From positions 2,048,501 to 2,112,500 of the forward strand of contig OY987249.1 in NCBI GenBank assembly GCA_963920765.1: DNA of 64,000 nt, given 5' to 3'. The notes under the pieces are model-generated. The model was not told the DNA's origin and did no database searches. It was given only the letters and a program-made list of their open reading frames with translations. Within the stretch, counting starts at the first letter, position 1, and every line of letters begins with the position of its first letter. The stretch comes from Ulota crispa (lineage: Eukaryota; Streptophyta; Bryopsida; Orthotrichales; Orthotrichaceae). Below, piece by piece: positions 22,837 to 34,900 of the stretch. A program made the position numbers and the translations under genes.

Positions 22837-24446
22837 TTAACCCCTCACCACTTGGGGTGACTAAATGTGTCCCCAGCAAATCTTTGAGATTGTCCCCACA
22901 CCCAGCAGATTTCGTAATTCCTTGCACTGAAGCAACAATCTAATTTAGGGTTTACTATGCAGCACAGCTACACCATTTGCGGGTAGGGTGCAAGTAGGAT
23001 TTGTGCGTACTGGCTTAGGAAATTGTTGGATATTCAAAACCGGACATGGAGGTTTGTACGATTTGACAGGCAATAACCAGTCTCAAACCGTTGGCATTGA
23101 ATGCTGCCGCGGAGGGACGGCCATGGCATACCGCGAGGGTTGCTCTACTCCTTCAATTGCTATCGCAAGCTTGGCGTGCAAATTGGTTGAGCAAAGTTGA
23201 CAACGGCTTCCACGCGCGTAGTGTGCTATAGGGGTCAACTTACATACTACAGCTCCTTGTAGATGTTTAAGAGAAATGAGTGGAGGAGTGGGGTTTCATC
23301 ATTATTTTTGCAAGTTTGGCGCTACTGCGATGTGTTTCAAAGGAGGTACTTCCCAGCTCATGTTGTCTGCTCATGCATTGCAAACCAAATTACGGCGGTT
23401 TAGGATCATGTTGAACGCCTTGCACCATGGATCAGCCACAACTACAAAGGTACAAGAAATCCAAGGAATTCTATATAAATGGGCGTTTGGGGCAAGTGGG
23501 AGTGCTTTTGTTGCTCAAGCTATTGTCAATTGCATGCATGAGTGGCTATTATTTGAGCTTGAAAAGCCCGACTCCTAGCTTTGGACATAATACCCATGCA
23601 ATCGCCAATGGCGTTTCTTTGTGTTATAAACACTTTGCACGCTCACTTGGTTGAAAGCAGAGGATTGCAAAGGGTCATCCTGCAAAGATTCCTAAAGCTG
23701 TGTATGCATTCATATGTTGCAAGCTGTGGCCAGACAATTATGTCGCCAATGAGGACTCAAGCAAGGCTGCAAGTTGCCAATAGATCCCAGCAGAACAGGG
23801 ACCGCGAGGCTCCACGCACTGTGTTATCATATCCACCTGCTCTAGTTGCGGACCTGACGACGGAACTGTCCAATCATATCGACAACTAGGATGAGGGATT
23901 TAGCCCCGGCCTCACTGCAGGGATTTGGCAAGGCGATGTAGGGGGGAGACGAGGAAGGCAAGGGGGCCATGTACGTCGTCAAGGAAGGACGACCAGCAAT
24001 GAAGGACGCGGCACCACCTCGGAGAGGCTTACTATTGCAGCGGCTACTTCGGGTGTCCACTTCAAGGCCACAAGTCTTGGCAATGGTGGCGTGGTACCTC
24101 CCTTGAATTCTTGAGGTAGAGGTAATCGATCTCAAGGCAGTGTCTCAGTCCGCGTATCTCGCCAAAGCATGTGGATACCTCCACCCATTAAGCCCAATTC
24201 TACCTTGCCTCCCAGACTGAGACCCATGCCGATATCACATGCTCACATTTGAGAGTCACCTCAACTTAGAGGCCTGCCATTCTGACACGCAAGACTTTTT
24301 TGTAATCCCCAACTTGTAGGGGAGAGGCTAGTGCACCGGGGACCATTGCATTTACAGGTTGCAGGTGGACTGACTTTGAGTGGTGCTCCCACTGGGCAGC
24401 AGAATTCTCCACTGGCTGATCTAGCTCAAGCGCCCGTCAACGTTGG

Positions 24447-24670
24447 TGTTACAAACTAGTTCGTAATAATGGTTACATTGGTTAGAGGTTGGTTACTCTT
24501 CCTCTTTCCTTCTTAAACTAAGTGAGGAGGTTTGTTCCTCACTTGACATTTTGCTTAATATAATGGAATACTTTCAATATTACCTTTGCGTCTCTTAGTG
24601 TTTGTTTCTACATTAGGTTATGATCTCAAAATAGAAAAGGAATGTCGGCTCTTAATCTTGTATCGTAACA
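24447..24670 (+). repeat. 5' LTR of the chromovirus
   Basis: 224 bases, TGTTAC at the start and GTAACA at the end; partner of 40961-41184. Confidence 0.88.
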
Positions 24671-27125
24671 TAATGTCAAGTTCTTGAGAGTCCACATTTG
24701 GATGAGGAGGCAACCGAGTAGGGATGTATTTGGTTTTGACAAATGTGAGATGTTGCCTTTTGAGAAATTATTGTAAAGTAAATAGGCTCGAGAGTTCTTG
24801 CAAATTTTCTATGGTGGTAGGAGTAGCAAACAATTTGTGCTATTTTTTTTCCAAAATTTTGGCATGTTCTACTCAACGTTTCCATGCGTTCTTGAGATTG
24901 TTTGTTGATTCTATCGAGGAGGTGATTTTAGGTTTTGATGCATTCACCGTGGTTGGTAGGTAGGATAACGGCCAATTAATTGGTAGTGATTAGGAAGAAA
25001 AGAAGAATAGAGGCATAAATGAAATAAGGTTAGGGTTAGGAAATACTTGCATCAAGTAAATCATGTTGCAAGTTTCAACAATGCTTGTCTACAATGGCAA
25101 GATTGTGGTAGGTGAAGAACATTGGAGAAGTCATGTTGTGAAGTTAGGTTGAGCTACCATGGATCGTGAGCACGTAGCTGGAGATCCGCGAGGACTTACA
25201 ATGCCGAAAGGAGTGGGGTTGGAGTTGGCCTCATTCATACAATAACAAATTCAAAATGTGTTTCAAGCGGCGATCCCCCACTTGGTGCAAGAACTTTCAG
25301 AGCGTGCGACGTTGGGGCTAGGACTGGTAGCGTCATCCACATCCAAGGAAGAAGGACGAGCACCAAGAAGAATGGAAGAGCCTCGAGGTGATGGATTTCA
25401 TATCAAGGAATCAAAAGTAGCGGAACCGGATAAGTTTTTATGGAAAGAATGGTAACGAGGTGTACCGGTGGCTTACACAATTGCGTTTGGTATTCCGAGG
25501 TAAGCCACGCACTTATAATTCTGATGCCGATAAAGTTGCTTATGCTCTTTCATATATTATAGGGGCTGCACAAAATTGGGCGATGCCAATTTTGCAAGCC
25601 CTTGACGAAGAACGTGATCATGAGCTGTTGACAAACTATGATGCTTTCTGGAAATCCATTATTGGGGTTTACAGTGACTTAGATAGACAAGGTAATGCAG
25701 AAGATCGTTTAGGTTGGCTTAGGCAAACCGGTTTGGCGGTATCATATATTTCTACGTTTAATGAATATGCCGCTCAAGTCGAATGGAATGAAGCTAGCTT
25801 GGTGGCTCGGTTTTGAGGAGGACTCAAAGATGAGATTTTGAATTCCATAGCCACCGCAGAGACCCAAGCACAAAGACTTCAAGATTGGATGGCAATGGTG
25901 TCCCGGATTGATGAGAGGTTATGGGGCCGACGGCAAAATTGGCGGGTACAATCCAATTCCCAAAATGTTAAAGTTCCAACCGCTCTTTTCTGTGATCCAA
26001 GTACGAGGTCTCAAGCAAATTTGGGCCTAGTGCCTATGGAGCTTGGCGCGACTCGAGCCACGCAAGCTTTGGCAAAAATGGCAGCGGAACGGCTAGAGTA
26101 TCAAAGCCAGGGGCGATATTGGGGTTGCGGCGAACTAGGACATATCAGAGCTAAGTGCCCTACAAATTCCTCTATGCCACTTTCAATTTCGGCTACCATG
26201 AAGATGGAAGAAACAGCCTCGGGAAAAGAGGAAGCCCGGGACTGAATGGGAGGATTCAGTACCCGGGCATTGTCCAAACGGCGGCAGCTACAATCCCGAA
26301 GCAAAGCACGAGCACAAAACGGGGGGATGATGAGCTTGATCATGAACAAGGTTTGCAATAAAAGGAACCTCTAGTGATCCACGAGGATCCGGGAAATGTA
26401 TTGACTCCATTGTCTCTACGAGCTACCTTAGATCCGGAGGCCCATGTAACATTGGATGCCACAATCAACTCCATGACGGCCTTCACTCTAGTGGACTCAG
26501 GAGCCACATGAATCTTCATGCATCCTAGGTTTGCAGAGGAGTGCAATGCAATCCTAAAACTCAAGGGAGCACCAAAAGAAGTCCGGGTGATTGATGGCCA
26601 AATGATTAATTTTGGGCTTATTACACACAAAGCGGTGGTTGAACTTGTAATTGGGAGTCATCGTGAGAAGTTGGTGGCGGATATCACCAACACAAAAAGA
26701 TACCCATTTATATTGGGCATTCCTTGGTTGATTCGTCACGACCCAACTATTTGTTGGTCACAAAGGAGTGTAATGTTCAATTTAGCGTATTGTAGAGCGA
26801 ATTGTACAATGCGTGAAATAATTAGCATTCATTCCGGAGTTGGAAATGATGCTTGGCGACGGTCAACGGATGGTGGGATTACCGCGAGTGCACTGCATTC
26901 ACAAAGCAAAGTTTACAAAGGAAGAATTGAAAAAGAAATTAGTGAAGGAGGAGGCGCCGCAGGCCTTGCAGGTGCTGCGGACTTGTCAGGGCCCGCAGAC
27001 AGCCTGCGCATCGGCGCTACGGGCCTGTTAGGGCTTGTAGGCATCTTGGGCGCTGGCGCTGTGGTTCTGCCGGAACTGCCGGAACTGCCGGGACCTGCCG
27101 GGTGGGCCCAGGCAGTGAGCCCCGT

Positions 27126-29284
27126 TGTCCTGATGGACTTCCCTCCATCATGTAAATACTTGTTATTTCTTTATATTTGTGTTGATTTCAATAAATCAAC
27201 AGTTGAGGCAAAAGGGGTGGTCGTGGTGAGGACCACGGTTTGGTGACAACGCAGCGGCCATAGATTCCAATGCGCTGCGCCGTCTTGTCACATGCACAGC
27301 TCAGGGGGGTAGGTAGCGGGTTGGCTGGGCCAATTTCCTGCCTCACTAGCTGCCAAGCCGTGAGCCGCCATCACCGCTCGACGAGTTCGATGGGATTCGA
27401 ACCCGGACCGGCGGGCGGCCAGAGACGACCGCTTTTCCAGCCAACCAAGTCCACGACTTGGCAACTGAAGACAAGCGTTTGACGCTATTATATGCTCGCA
27501 AGAGCACGTGGCCATTTTACGATGGTGTTTATTTTGTAATTTAATCATTTTCATATGTTTATCTAGAGATTTTGGAAGGCTCATATATTTTGCCTTTGTT
27601 TGAATAAAAATACTAAGGATTTAGAAGTCAATGGGAAAGGTGTGAAAGGAAAAGGGTTTTGGCATCTATGGTGGGGTTAGGATAAGGAGGAGCATGGGCT
27701 GATGTGCCCCACCTCCCTACCTTAGATAGGGTCGAAATTGTGGAGGAAAGATCCCTTAGTTGTTGGAAGTTAGTGTATGAGTGTTGGTGGGAAGAAAGGA
27801 AAAATCCCGAAACTTTGAGAGGAGATTTTTTTCTGTGTATACATGATTTTGAATTGAAATTTGAGGAGGTTGTTCCTTGTGTGATTACCTTTCCAAAATG
27901 AGTTTGCAAGTTTGATTTGGAGTTGTGATGCAAAAGTTATGAGTGTTTGAATTTTGGAGTCAAAAAGCCAAACTATGAAGAAAGGCTGAGACTTCGACAA
28001 GCCATAACTTATGATCTGTATATCATTTTGCAACAAGATTTGGAGAGAGTGTTTATCTTGTTATTGGCTTTCTAGAAAGTCTTTAAACTTGAAGTTTGAA
28101 GCTTGGACAAGAAAGTTATGGAAGTGTGAAGGTTTGGAGGTGGCTGCCCTTTTGTTAGGAGAAAGCCGAGATTTTGAAGAGCTACAACTTTTGGACAGTA
28201 TGAGATTTTCTTCTCAAAATTTTAGGAGTGATAGTTTGTTGTCATAGCTTTTCAAATTGTCTTTAATCATTTCATTTGGAGTTTTATTGAAGAAGTTATA
28301 GTGGGTAGAAGTTGCGGGTTTGGGTGCTCTCTAAAAAATTGAGACCCACACTTTGATTGACTAGAGCTTTCGGACAAAGTTTTGTTTTGAAGTGCAAATT
28401 TTATGGATTGAAGCCAGTGATATCATCTTTCTAAATTGATATCACGTTTCTATGGGTGATGTATAGAACAAAAGTTATAGAGGTTTTTAGAGGCAGTGTT
28501 TAGTTTGTAAAGAGGAAGAAGAGCCTCTACTTTGAACTTGCATAACTTTTGGACAGTATCTTAGATTGAGTTGAAATTTAGAGGGATGTTAGAAGGTTAG
28601 GAGAGCTTTTCAAATTGCTATTACACTTAGCATTTGAATCTTTGAGCCATCTGTGGCATTAGATAGAAGGTTGCTGCCTTTTCTAGGACTTGTTATTTGT
28701 GATTTTCCCCATTGTTTTTATTAAAACATGAAGACTTGAAGACTTGAAGACATGAAGATTTGAAGATCTGAAGATATGAAGATTTCAAGAGGAATGTTTT
28801 GGGTTTATTTTTTATGTATGTGTGGGATGTGGCTTTGTTATTCCTAGCCGGTTTTGGAGGCTCGTTTGTCAATTCATTTCCATTCTGTTTTGTAAACCTT
28901 GTTGCGGGCAGTTTGGGTTAAACCAAACTTAACCCCATTTATTGTCGTGGTGACGAAGTGGGATTGATCACCCACATGGTCGAGACTTGCTCTGTTCTCA
29001 CGATCTGGAGTTTTGGCCAGCAGATCGTGAATTTGATTTTAGGATCCCGTCATACGGACGGCAGCTCGTGTCTGCTGTCCCGATCTACCCGTCCCGTATC
29101 CAGTGGGCTCTTATCCCTACCTTGACCCTTATACCCTTAGAACCAGCCACAGGATAGGCCAACGGAAGACTGAAGACTAAAGATTTGAAGAGAAGATCAA
29201 GATTGACAACGTTTTCAGTCGGCAACGCACGATCGCAGCAAGACACCCTGCGTGTTCCCAAGGCGCGCTCCTCTCAACCCGACA
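27126..29284 (+). repeat. 5' LTR of the young gypsy element
   Basis: Begins TGTCCTGATGGACTTCC and ends CTCTCAACCCGACA. It contains a tRNA-like stretch on the minus strand at about 27385-27455. Open frames in the LTR are repeated identically in the 3' copy and are not genes. Confidence 0.92.
27385..27455 (-). other. tRNA-like sequence inside the gypsy LTR
   Basis: On the minus strand the LTR contains GGTTCGAATCC, a perfect Pol III B box (27393-27403), about 26 bases after an A-box-like TGGCTGGAAAAGCGG (27429-27443). A CGGTC/GGCCG pair could form an anticodon-type stem. The same sequence is in the 3' LTR (35795-35865). I do not call it a functional tRNA gene, because the D arm and acceptor stem are not convincing. 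Confidence 0.4.
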
Positions 29285-29334
29285 TTTGGTGCTTCCACTG
29301 AGAGAGCTTTGGGGCGATTATTGCGTTTGTTGAT

Positions 29335-31923
29335 ATGGGAGACAGTAACGAGGCTTTCGGCGCCAATACCGGTGGTGCCAGTGGAGCTGATTTGCCTCGA
29401 GAGGTTCCAAGCGCCACTACCAGAGGTGTTGGTGGACCTCAGATGCCAATGGAGGATCTCCTAGGAGCATTGGCCATATTCATGGAGCAACATCGAGCCA
29501 ACCAGGGTGGTCAAGTAGCCACCGAGGCATTGAAAGCTGTTGTTGTGAAGACTGGTAGATTTGACGGCAAGAACATAACGAAGTTTTTGCGAGCCTATGT
29601 TTGCGAGATGGAGGTGCATCAAGTTGATGAAAATCGAATGATGGCTACCTTCGACATGGCAGTTGTGCCTGACATTCGTGACCGTGTGCGAGAGATCCGC
29701 GAAGGAGTTCACACTTGGATTGCCTTTGCTGAGCGTCTACGTGACGAGTACTTTGACGAGGACACGGAAAGGATGACCAGAAGATCTTTTCTAGAATGGG
29801 TGGAGCAGCGGCCAGGAGACAACATGGGTGCTCATGAGCTGCTGAAGGCCTTTGAGAAGAAGTTTTCTCAGTTACCCATGATTGAGAGACGCCTCCTCAA
29901 CACCAGGAAGGCAGAGCTTTTCCTTCAAGCAGCTGATGCTGCATTGGAGGATAGACTTCTTCTACTTCTTGGAGATCGTACCACAGAAGGTGGTTTTACC
30001 ACCGATTGGAGAAGGGTGGAAGAGACCGTGACCTTGTTGGCCAAACAACAACGTGTGAGGTCAAGAGGATTTGGAGCAGGAGTAGACACTAATCCAATTT
30101 TAGTTCCAAAAAGTCCCAAAGTATCTTTTGCACCATCATCATCAACAACTCCAGGGTCTATCTTGAAGACCACCAAAACCAACGAAGGTAATGCTCTTGA
30201 AGAATTCATCAAGAGTTTTAAAGAGCTGAAGGTGGAGTTTATTGAGTTGAGGAAGTCTCAGGCATCAGGCTCTTCTTCATCGTCGCAGCCATCTGATGGA
30301 GGGAGGACACTCCCTTGGAGATGTATATGGTGTGACAAGAGCGAACAAGATGGCAAGCATCGCCTTCGAGACTGTACAGAGTGCGACGAGGCCTTGAAAG
30401 ATGGCATCGTTGAATTTATTGACGGCAAGCTTCATGATTCATCCACAAAGACACCATTGAAGACCAACTTTGGCAGAGGAGGGATGAAGAAACTTATGGA
30501 GGGAAAGATGGGACGATCTAGTTCCATACATGTACGTGAAGCTGATTCATACCACATTGAAGTGGAGCAGCACTCAATTGGAGCTTCACCCACTCAGAGA
30601 GCCACACTAATGAAACGAGGAGCTCAAGCCATCAGAAATGTAACTGGATGGGAAGACCCGGTTGATGCAAGCAGCATCAAAGCATTTTTGGAGAGAGATC
30701 AAGCCAATGTTGATCACTATGAGGCTTCAGTTGAAGAGAAGCGTGGGAGAGTTGAAGCCGAAGATGGTGAAGAGCCTTCATCAAAGAAGAGGGCTCAAGC
30801 GCAGAAAGATTCTGCAAATGAGTCGAGGCGCAGAGTACAAACGCGCTCGAAGACACAAAGTCCAAGCTTTGTGCACCCTGAGGATGATTTGCTTCCTGAT
30901 AGAGACTGGGGGCAGTCTAGCGGCAGCGGAAGAGGCCATGAGAAAGAAGACTCTAGCAAGCCAAAGGGGAAGAGCCCTGCTTATAAGCTCCAGTCCGACA
31001 TTGAGACCTCCATTGATATGAAGGGAATATTGGAAGAGAGGATCTTGGATGCCAAGATCGAGTTCACATTGAGGGAAGCACTTGGCATAGCCAAGAAAGA
31101 CTTCCATGAGCTGATCATCGACATCATCAAGCGAAAGAGACAGATGACAGCAGAGACTGTAATGGTGAGTGCTTTGGACACTCACATGACCATCGATGAA
31201 GAGATTGAGATTGGCGAAGTTTTTGCCATGATGGGAGACCATGAGGCTCACTGCAGTGAAATTACACTCACGGAGATAACAAGAAAAGAGCCAGAGAGGG
31301 TGCAGCGCTCAAATGGAAAGGCTAATGAGGCAAAAGTTCAGACAATTGATGATGAAGTATCAAAAGTTGAAGCTAAGATTTTTGAGTTCAGTTGTGATCA
31401 TTCTACTGATAGACCTCATGATGTCGAGACTGAGTTTCAGCAACCGTATTGGGCTAGAGCCACCACTGAAACAAGAGTGAAGCTTGGTGGAATGGATGAA
31501 TCTGTTTTGGCCCTTGTAGATCATGGTTCAGAGATCAACATCATATCTCGCAAGACCTATGAGAAGGGCAAATGGCCAATTGACACAGAACATGGCTGGG
31601 TGATGAGAGCAGCTAACAATGGGCGCAGTTCATTGTATGGAGCTTGCCCTTCAGTGCCAGCAAAGATTGGAGATGTGGAGGTTGAGCAGAATTTCTTTGT
31701 TCAAAATACTGGGGCATATCCAGTGCTTCTGGGCCAACCTTTCATCACTGCTTCACGCATGGAAACCAAAGTGTTGGATGATGGATCTCACTATGCTCGA
31801 ATTCGAAGTATAGATGGGAAGAAGTCAGTGCAGTTCTTAACTGTGAGAGCTGACAATGAAAGGCATCGAATGCAACTCAGAGAAGTATCTTTGCCGACTT
31901 CTCTGAACTTTCCGGATTTCTAG
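29335..31923 (+). CDS. gag-protease frame of the young gypsy element
   Basis: Part of the LTR element, 862 codons. The first 300 residues are helical gag-like sequence. A Cys-rich segment (CIWCDKSEQDGKHRLRDC) lies near residue 330, and a retropepsin-like segment (LALVDHGSEINIIS) lies near residue 730, followed by YPVLLGQPFI. The middle is Ser/Lys/Glu-rich and acidic. In gypsy elements this product forms the particle and processes it. Confidence 0.82.
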   Translation: MGDSNEAFGANTGGASGADLPREVPSATTRGVGGPQMPMEDLLGALAIFMEQHRANQGGQVATEALKAVVVKTGRFDGKNITKFLRAYVCEMEVHQVDENRMMATFDMAVVPDIRDRVREIREGVHTWIAFAERLRDEYFDEDTERMTRRSFLEWVEQRPGDNMGAHELLKAFEKKFSQLPMIERRLLNTRKAELFLQAADAALEDRLLLLLGDRTTEGGFTTDWRRVEETVTLLAKQQRVRSRGFGAGVDTNPILVPKSPKVSFAPSSSTTPGSILKTTKTNEGNALEEFIKSFKELKVEFIELRKSQASGSSSSSQPSDGGRTLPWRCIWCDKSEQDGKHRLRDCTECDEALKDGIVEFIDGKLHDSSTKTPLKTNFGRGGMKKLMEGKMGRSSSIHVREADSYHIEVEQHSIGASPTQRATLMKRGAQAIRNVTGWEDPVDASSIKAFLERDQANVDHYEASVEEKRGRVEAEDGEEPSSKKRAQAQKDSANESRRRVQTRSKTQSPSFVHPEDDLLPDRDWGQSSGSGRGHEKEDSSKPKGKSPAYKLQSDIETSIDMKGILEERILDAKIEFTLREALGIAKKDFHELIIDIIKRKRQMTAETVMVSALDTHMTIDEEIEIGEVFAMMGDHEAHCSEITLTEITRKEPERVQRSNGKANEAKVQTIDDEVSKVEAKIFEFSCDHSTDRPHDVETEFQQPYWARATTETRVKLGGMDESVLALVDHGSEINIISRKTYEKGKWPIDTEHGWVMRAANNGRSSLYGACPSVPAKIGDVEVEQNFFVQNTGAYPVLLGQPFITASRMETKVLDDGSHYARIRSIDGKKSVQFLTVRADNERHRMQLREVSLPTSLNFPDF

Positions 31924-31937
31924 AGGGCACACGTGGG

Positions 31938-34900
31938 ATGTGGGGATCCACGGGTGCCAAGGATATCAATACTAGAGAATTCCCCAATATACATACTGCT
32001 ATCAAGTGTGGATTTTTGAGCGTGACAAAGTGTGGATTTGCGAGTTTCATGGATGCCAAAGATTTGGACCATGTACATAGAAGATTTATCAAAAAGAAGG
32101 AGAAAAACCTAAAAAAAATGAAGGTTCTTGAAGAAGATGAGAGCATTACTGGTGTGTATGAAGAAAGTGGCATGCCAGATGATATCTTGCATACTCTGCA
32201 AGATTTGAAGACAAATGAGGATGCAGAGCCGACTACTCATTGTCTTATTGATGTCCATACAGCTGCAATGCATCATGAGATTTACACAGCAATGGCAAAG
32301 CTGTGTTCTTCTAATATCGATGAATATAGACCTGAAGCTGCAGTACATACCAAGTACAAGACTGTGAACAAGAAGGTGAAGCCAGTGGCTACTCAGCTAC
32401 CATTTGACACTGATGATCACATCAAACAAGCTGAAAAAGAGCCAAGTTTGAGAGAGTCAAGGAGAATTGGACACAAATTCACCGAAGAGACTCTAGCTAA
32501 CCTCAAGATTGGAGGAGATGGTTTCCTGACTAAGCCAGAGAAAAAGAAATTTCAAGACATGCTTTTGATGCATGGAAAGGCTTTTGCTTCTTCTTCAGAT
32601 GAGATTGGGTGTGTGCAGCCAAGTGTTGTAGCACCAATGGTCATATTCACAGTACCACATATACCATGGGATTTGAAGCCTATTCCAGTGCCTAGAGCTC
32701 TACTGCCAAAATTAGTGGAGTTGCTCAAAGAAAAGACGCGCATGGGCATACTAGAGCCTTCAATGGCTCCATATTCAAACCGTTGGTTTACTGTGCCAAA
32801 GAAGTCAGGAGCATTGAGGTTCATCCAAGATATGCAGCCTGCAAACAAAGTTACAATCAGAAACAAAGGATCAGGCCCTGTTGTTGACGAAGTGGCGGAG
32901 GCATTTGCTGGACATGCAATCTATTCCATTGGAGATCTATACTCTGGTTATGATCAATTCCAACTTGCTGCTCAAAGCAGGGATTTGACGACCATGAAGA
33001 CTCCTCTTGGATTGGTGCGTATGTGCACATTGCCTCAAGGCGCTACTAATTCAGTGGCACATATGCAAAGCGCTATGAATCAAATTCTAAGAGACTTTGT
33101 GCCAGAGAAAACCATACCTTTTGTGGATGATATCCCAATAAAAGGATGCGAGGAAAATCAAAGAGACTTGACAGTTCAGAGTGATGGTTGCCGAGCCTTT
33201 GTAAGCAACCATATCCATGACGTGGCTCAAATCTTGGGCAGACTTGAGGAGGTGAATTTGACTCTATCCATTGATAAGTCAAAGTTTGGGGTGAATGAAA
33301 TTCTGGTGGTTGGGCACTTATGTGGCTCTTATGGAAGAAAACCTAATCCTGAAAAGATTGATGCTATTGGAAGAATGAAAGCCTGTAGCAATATCACCGA
33401 AGTAAGGAGGTTTCTTGGAGCTTGTGTCTTCTACCACATATGGATTCCCCATTTTGCTCATATATCAGAGCCTCTCTACAAATTATTGCGTAAGAGGACC
33501 AAATTCATTTGGGAAAATGAGCAAAACTTGGCTATGGAAGAGTTGAAGAGGATTTTGGAGTCGCCACTAGTTCTCAAGCAAGTGAACTATGATTGCAAGA
33601 GGCCGGTGATCGTGACTGTTGACACAAGTCCAATTGCCATAGGTTGGGCTATTGGACAAGATGATGAGGAAGGCAAAAGATTTGCTATTCGATTTGGAGC
33701 AAGGATTTTGACAGAGCGTCAGAGAGCATATCCACAAGTGAAAAGAGAACTATGGGGTGCTCTTACAGCTCTGAAGGCGGACAGAAATTACCTTATTGGA
33801 GCAGAGGTGGTACTGGAGACTGATTGCTTACCTTTGCTGGGGATGATAGCAAATTGTTCTTCACCAGACATTGCAATGCTTCGATGGATCGCCTACATCA
33901 AATCCATGAATCCGGTTCTAGTACACATTGAAGGCAAAAAGAATTCTATTGCCGATATGTTGTCTAGAGCAAGGTATTCTAATGAAGATGAGATGATGGG
34001 CCACGAAGATGTCGAAGATTTATTGCATGGAGGCTATGTGGTGACGATAGATGCTGAGAGCTCATCGATCGATACTTTGCCATTCAAAGCTGAGCTTTAT
34101 GAAGAAAAATTGAGAGACATTGGGCTATATTTAAGCACAATGAAGCTGCAAGAAGGATGGACAGACAAAACATTCAAAGACATCAGGCATCAATCCTATA
34201 GATATCTTTTGAGAGAAGGATTTCTATGGAAGAGGGCAAAAAGAGCTGATGAAGTACCATTGAGAGTGGTGGGGGACTCTAAGACCAAAGCTGAAGTTCT
34301 CAAGGAGTTCCATGATACTCTTTGGGCAGGTCACAGAGGTATATGGGCCACTTATACAAAAATCAAGGAGAGGTACTGGTGGAAAGGACTTTACAAAGAC
34401 GTTGAAGAGTTTGTAGTTTCTTGTGTGGTATGCCAATTGCAATCCAAGGTGCGCCACAGAGATGAATTACATCCTACTTACCCTCTAGCAATCCATTTTC
34501 AGTGGATGATAGATTTGGTAGCCATGCCAAATGCTATGTGGGGAATGAAGTACCTTGTTTTGGCACGAGAGGAGCTCTCAAACTTCGTTGAGGGCAGAGC
34601 CTTGAGGACTAAGGCTACCGAAAATATATGCCGATTTATACTCGAAGACATCTTCAGTCGTTATGGCAGCATTGGCCGAATGAGAGCTGACAGAGGAGAA
34701 CTAAATGCCACTGAGGCCAAAGAGTTCTTCAAACGTTATGGTGTGCAGTTGAAGCTGACGACAGCTTACAACCCTGAGGCTAATGGCAAAATTGAGAGAG
34801 GGCATCCTCCGATCATTCATGCTTTGGTTAAAGCTTGTAAAGGCAAACCAAATATGTGGCCAAAGCTATTACCATTTGCTTTGTGGGCCGACAGAACTAC

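Noticed and set aside
27385-27455. A true tRNA gene
   Set aside because: Good B box, but no convincing acceptor stem or D arm, and it sits inside an LTR present in two copies.
27270-28247. Several 65-101 residue frames that recur identically at 35680-36657
   Set aside because: They repeat only because they lie in the two LTRs of one element; none has a recognisable product.
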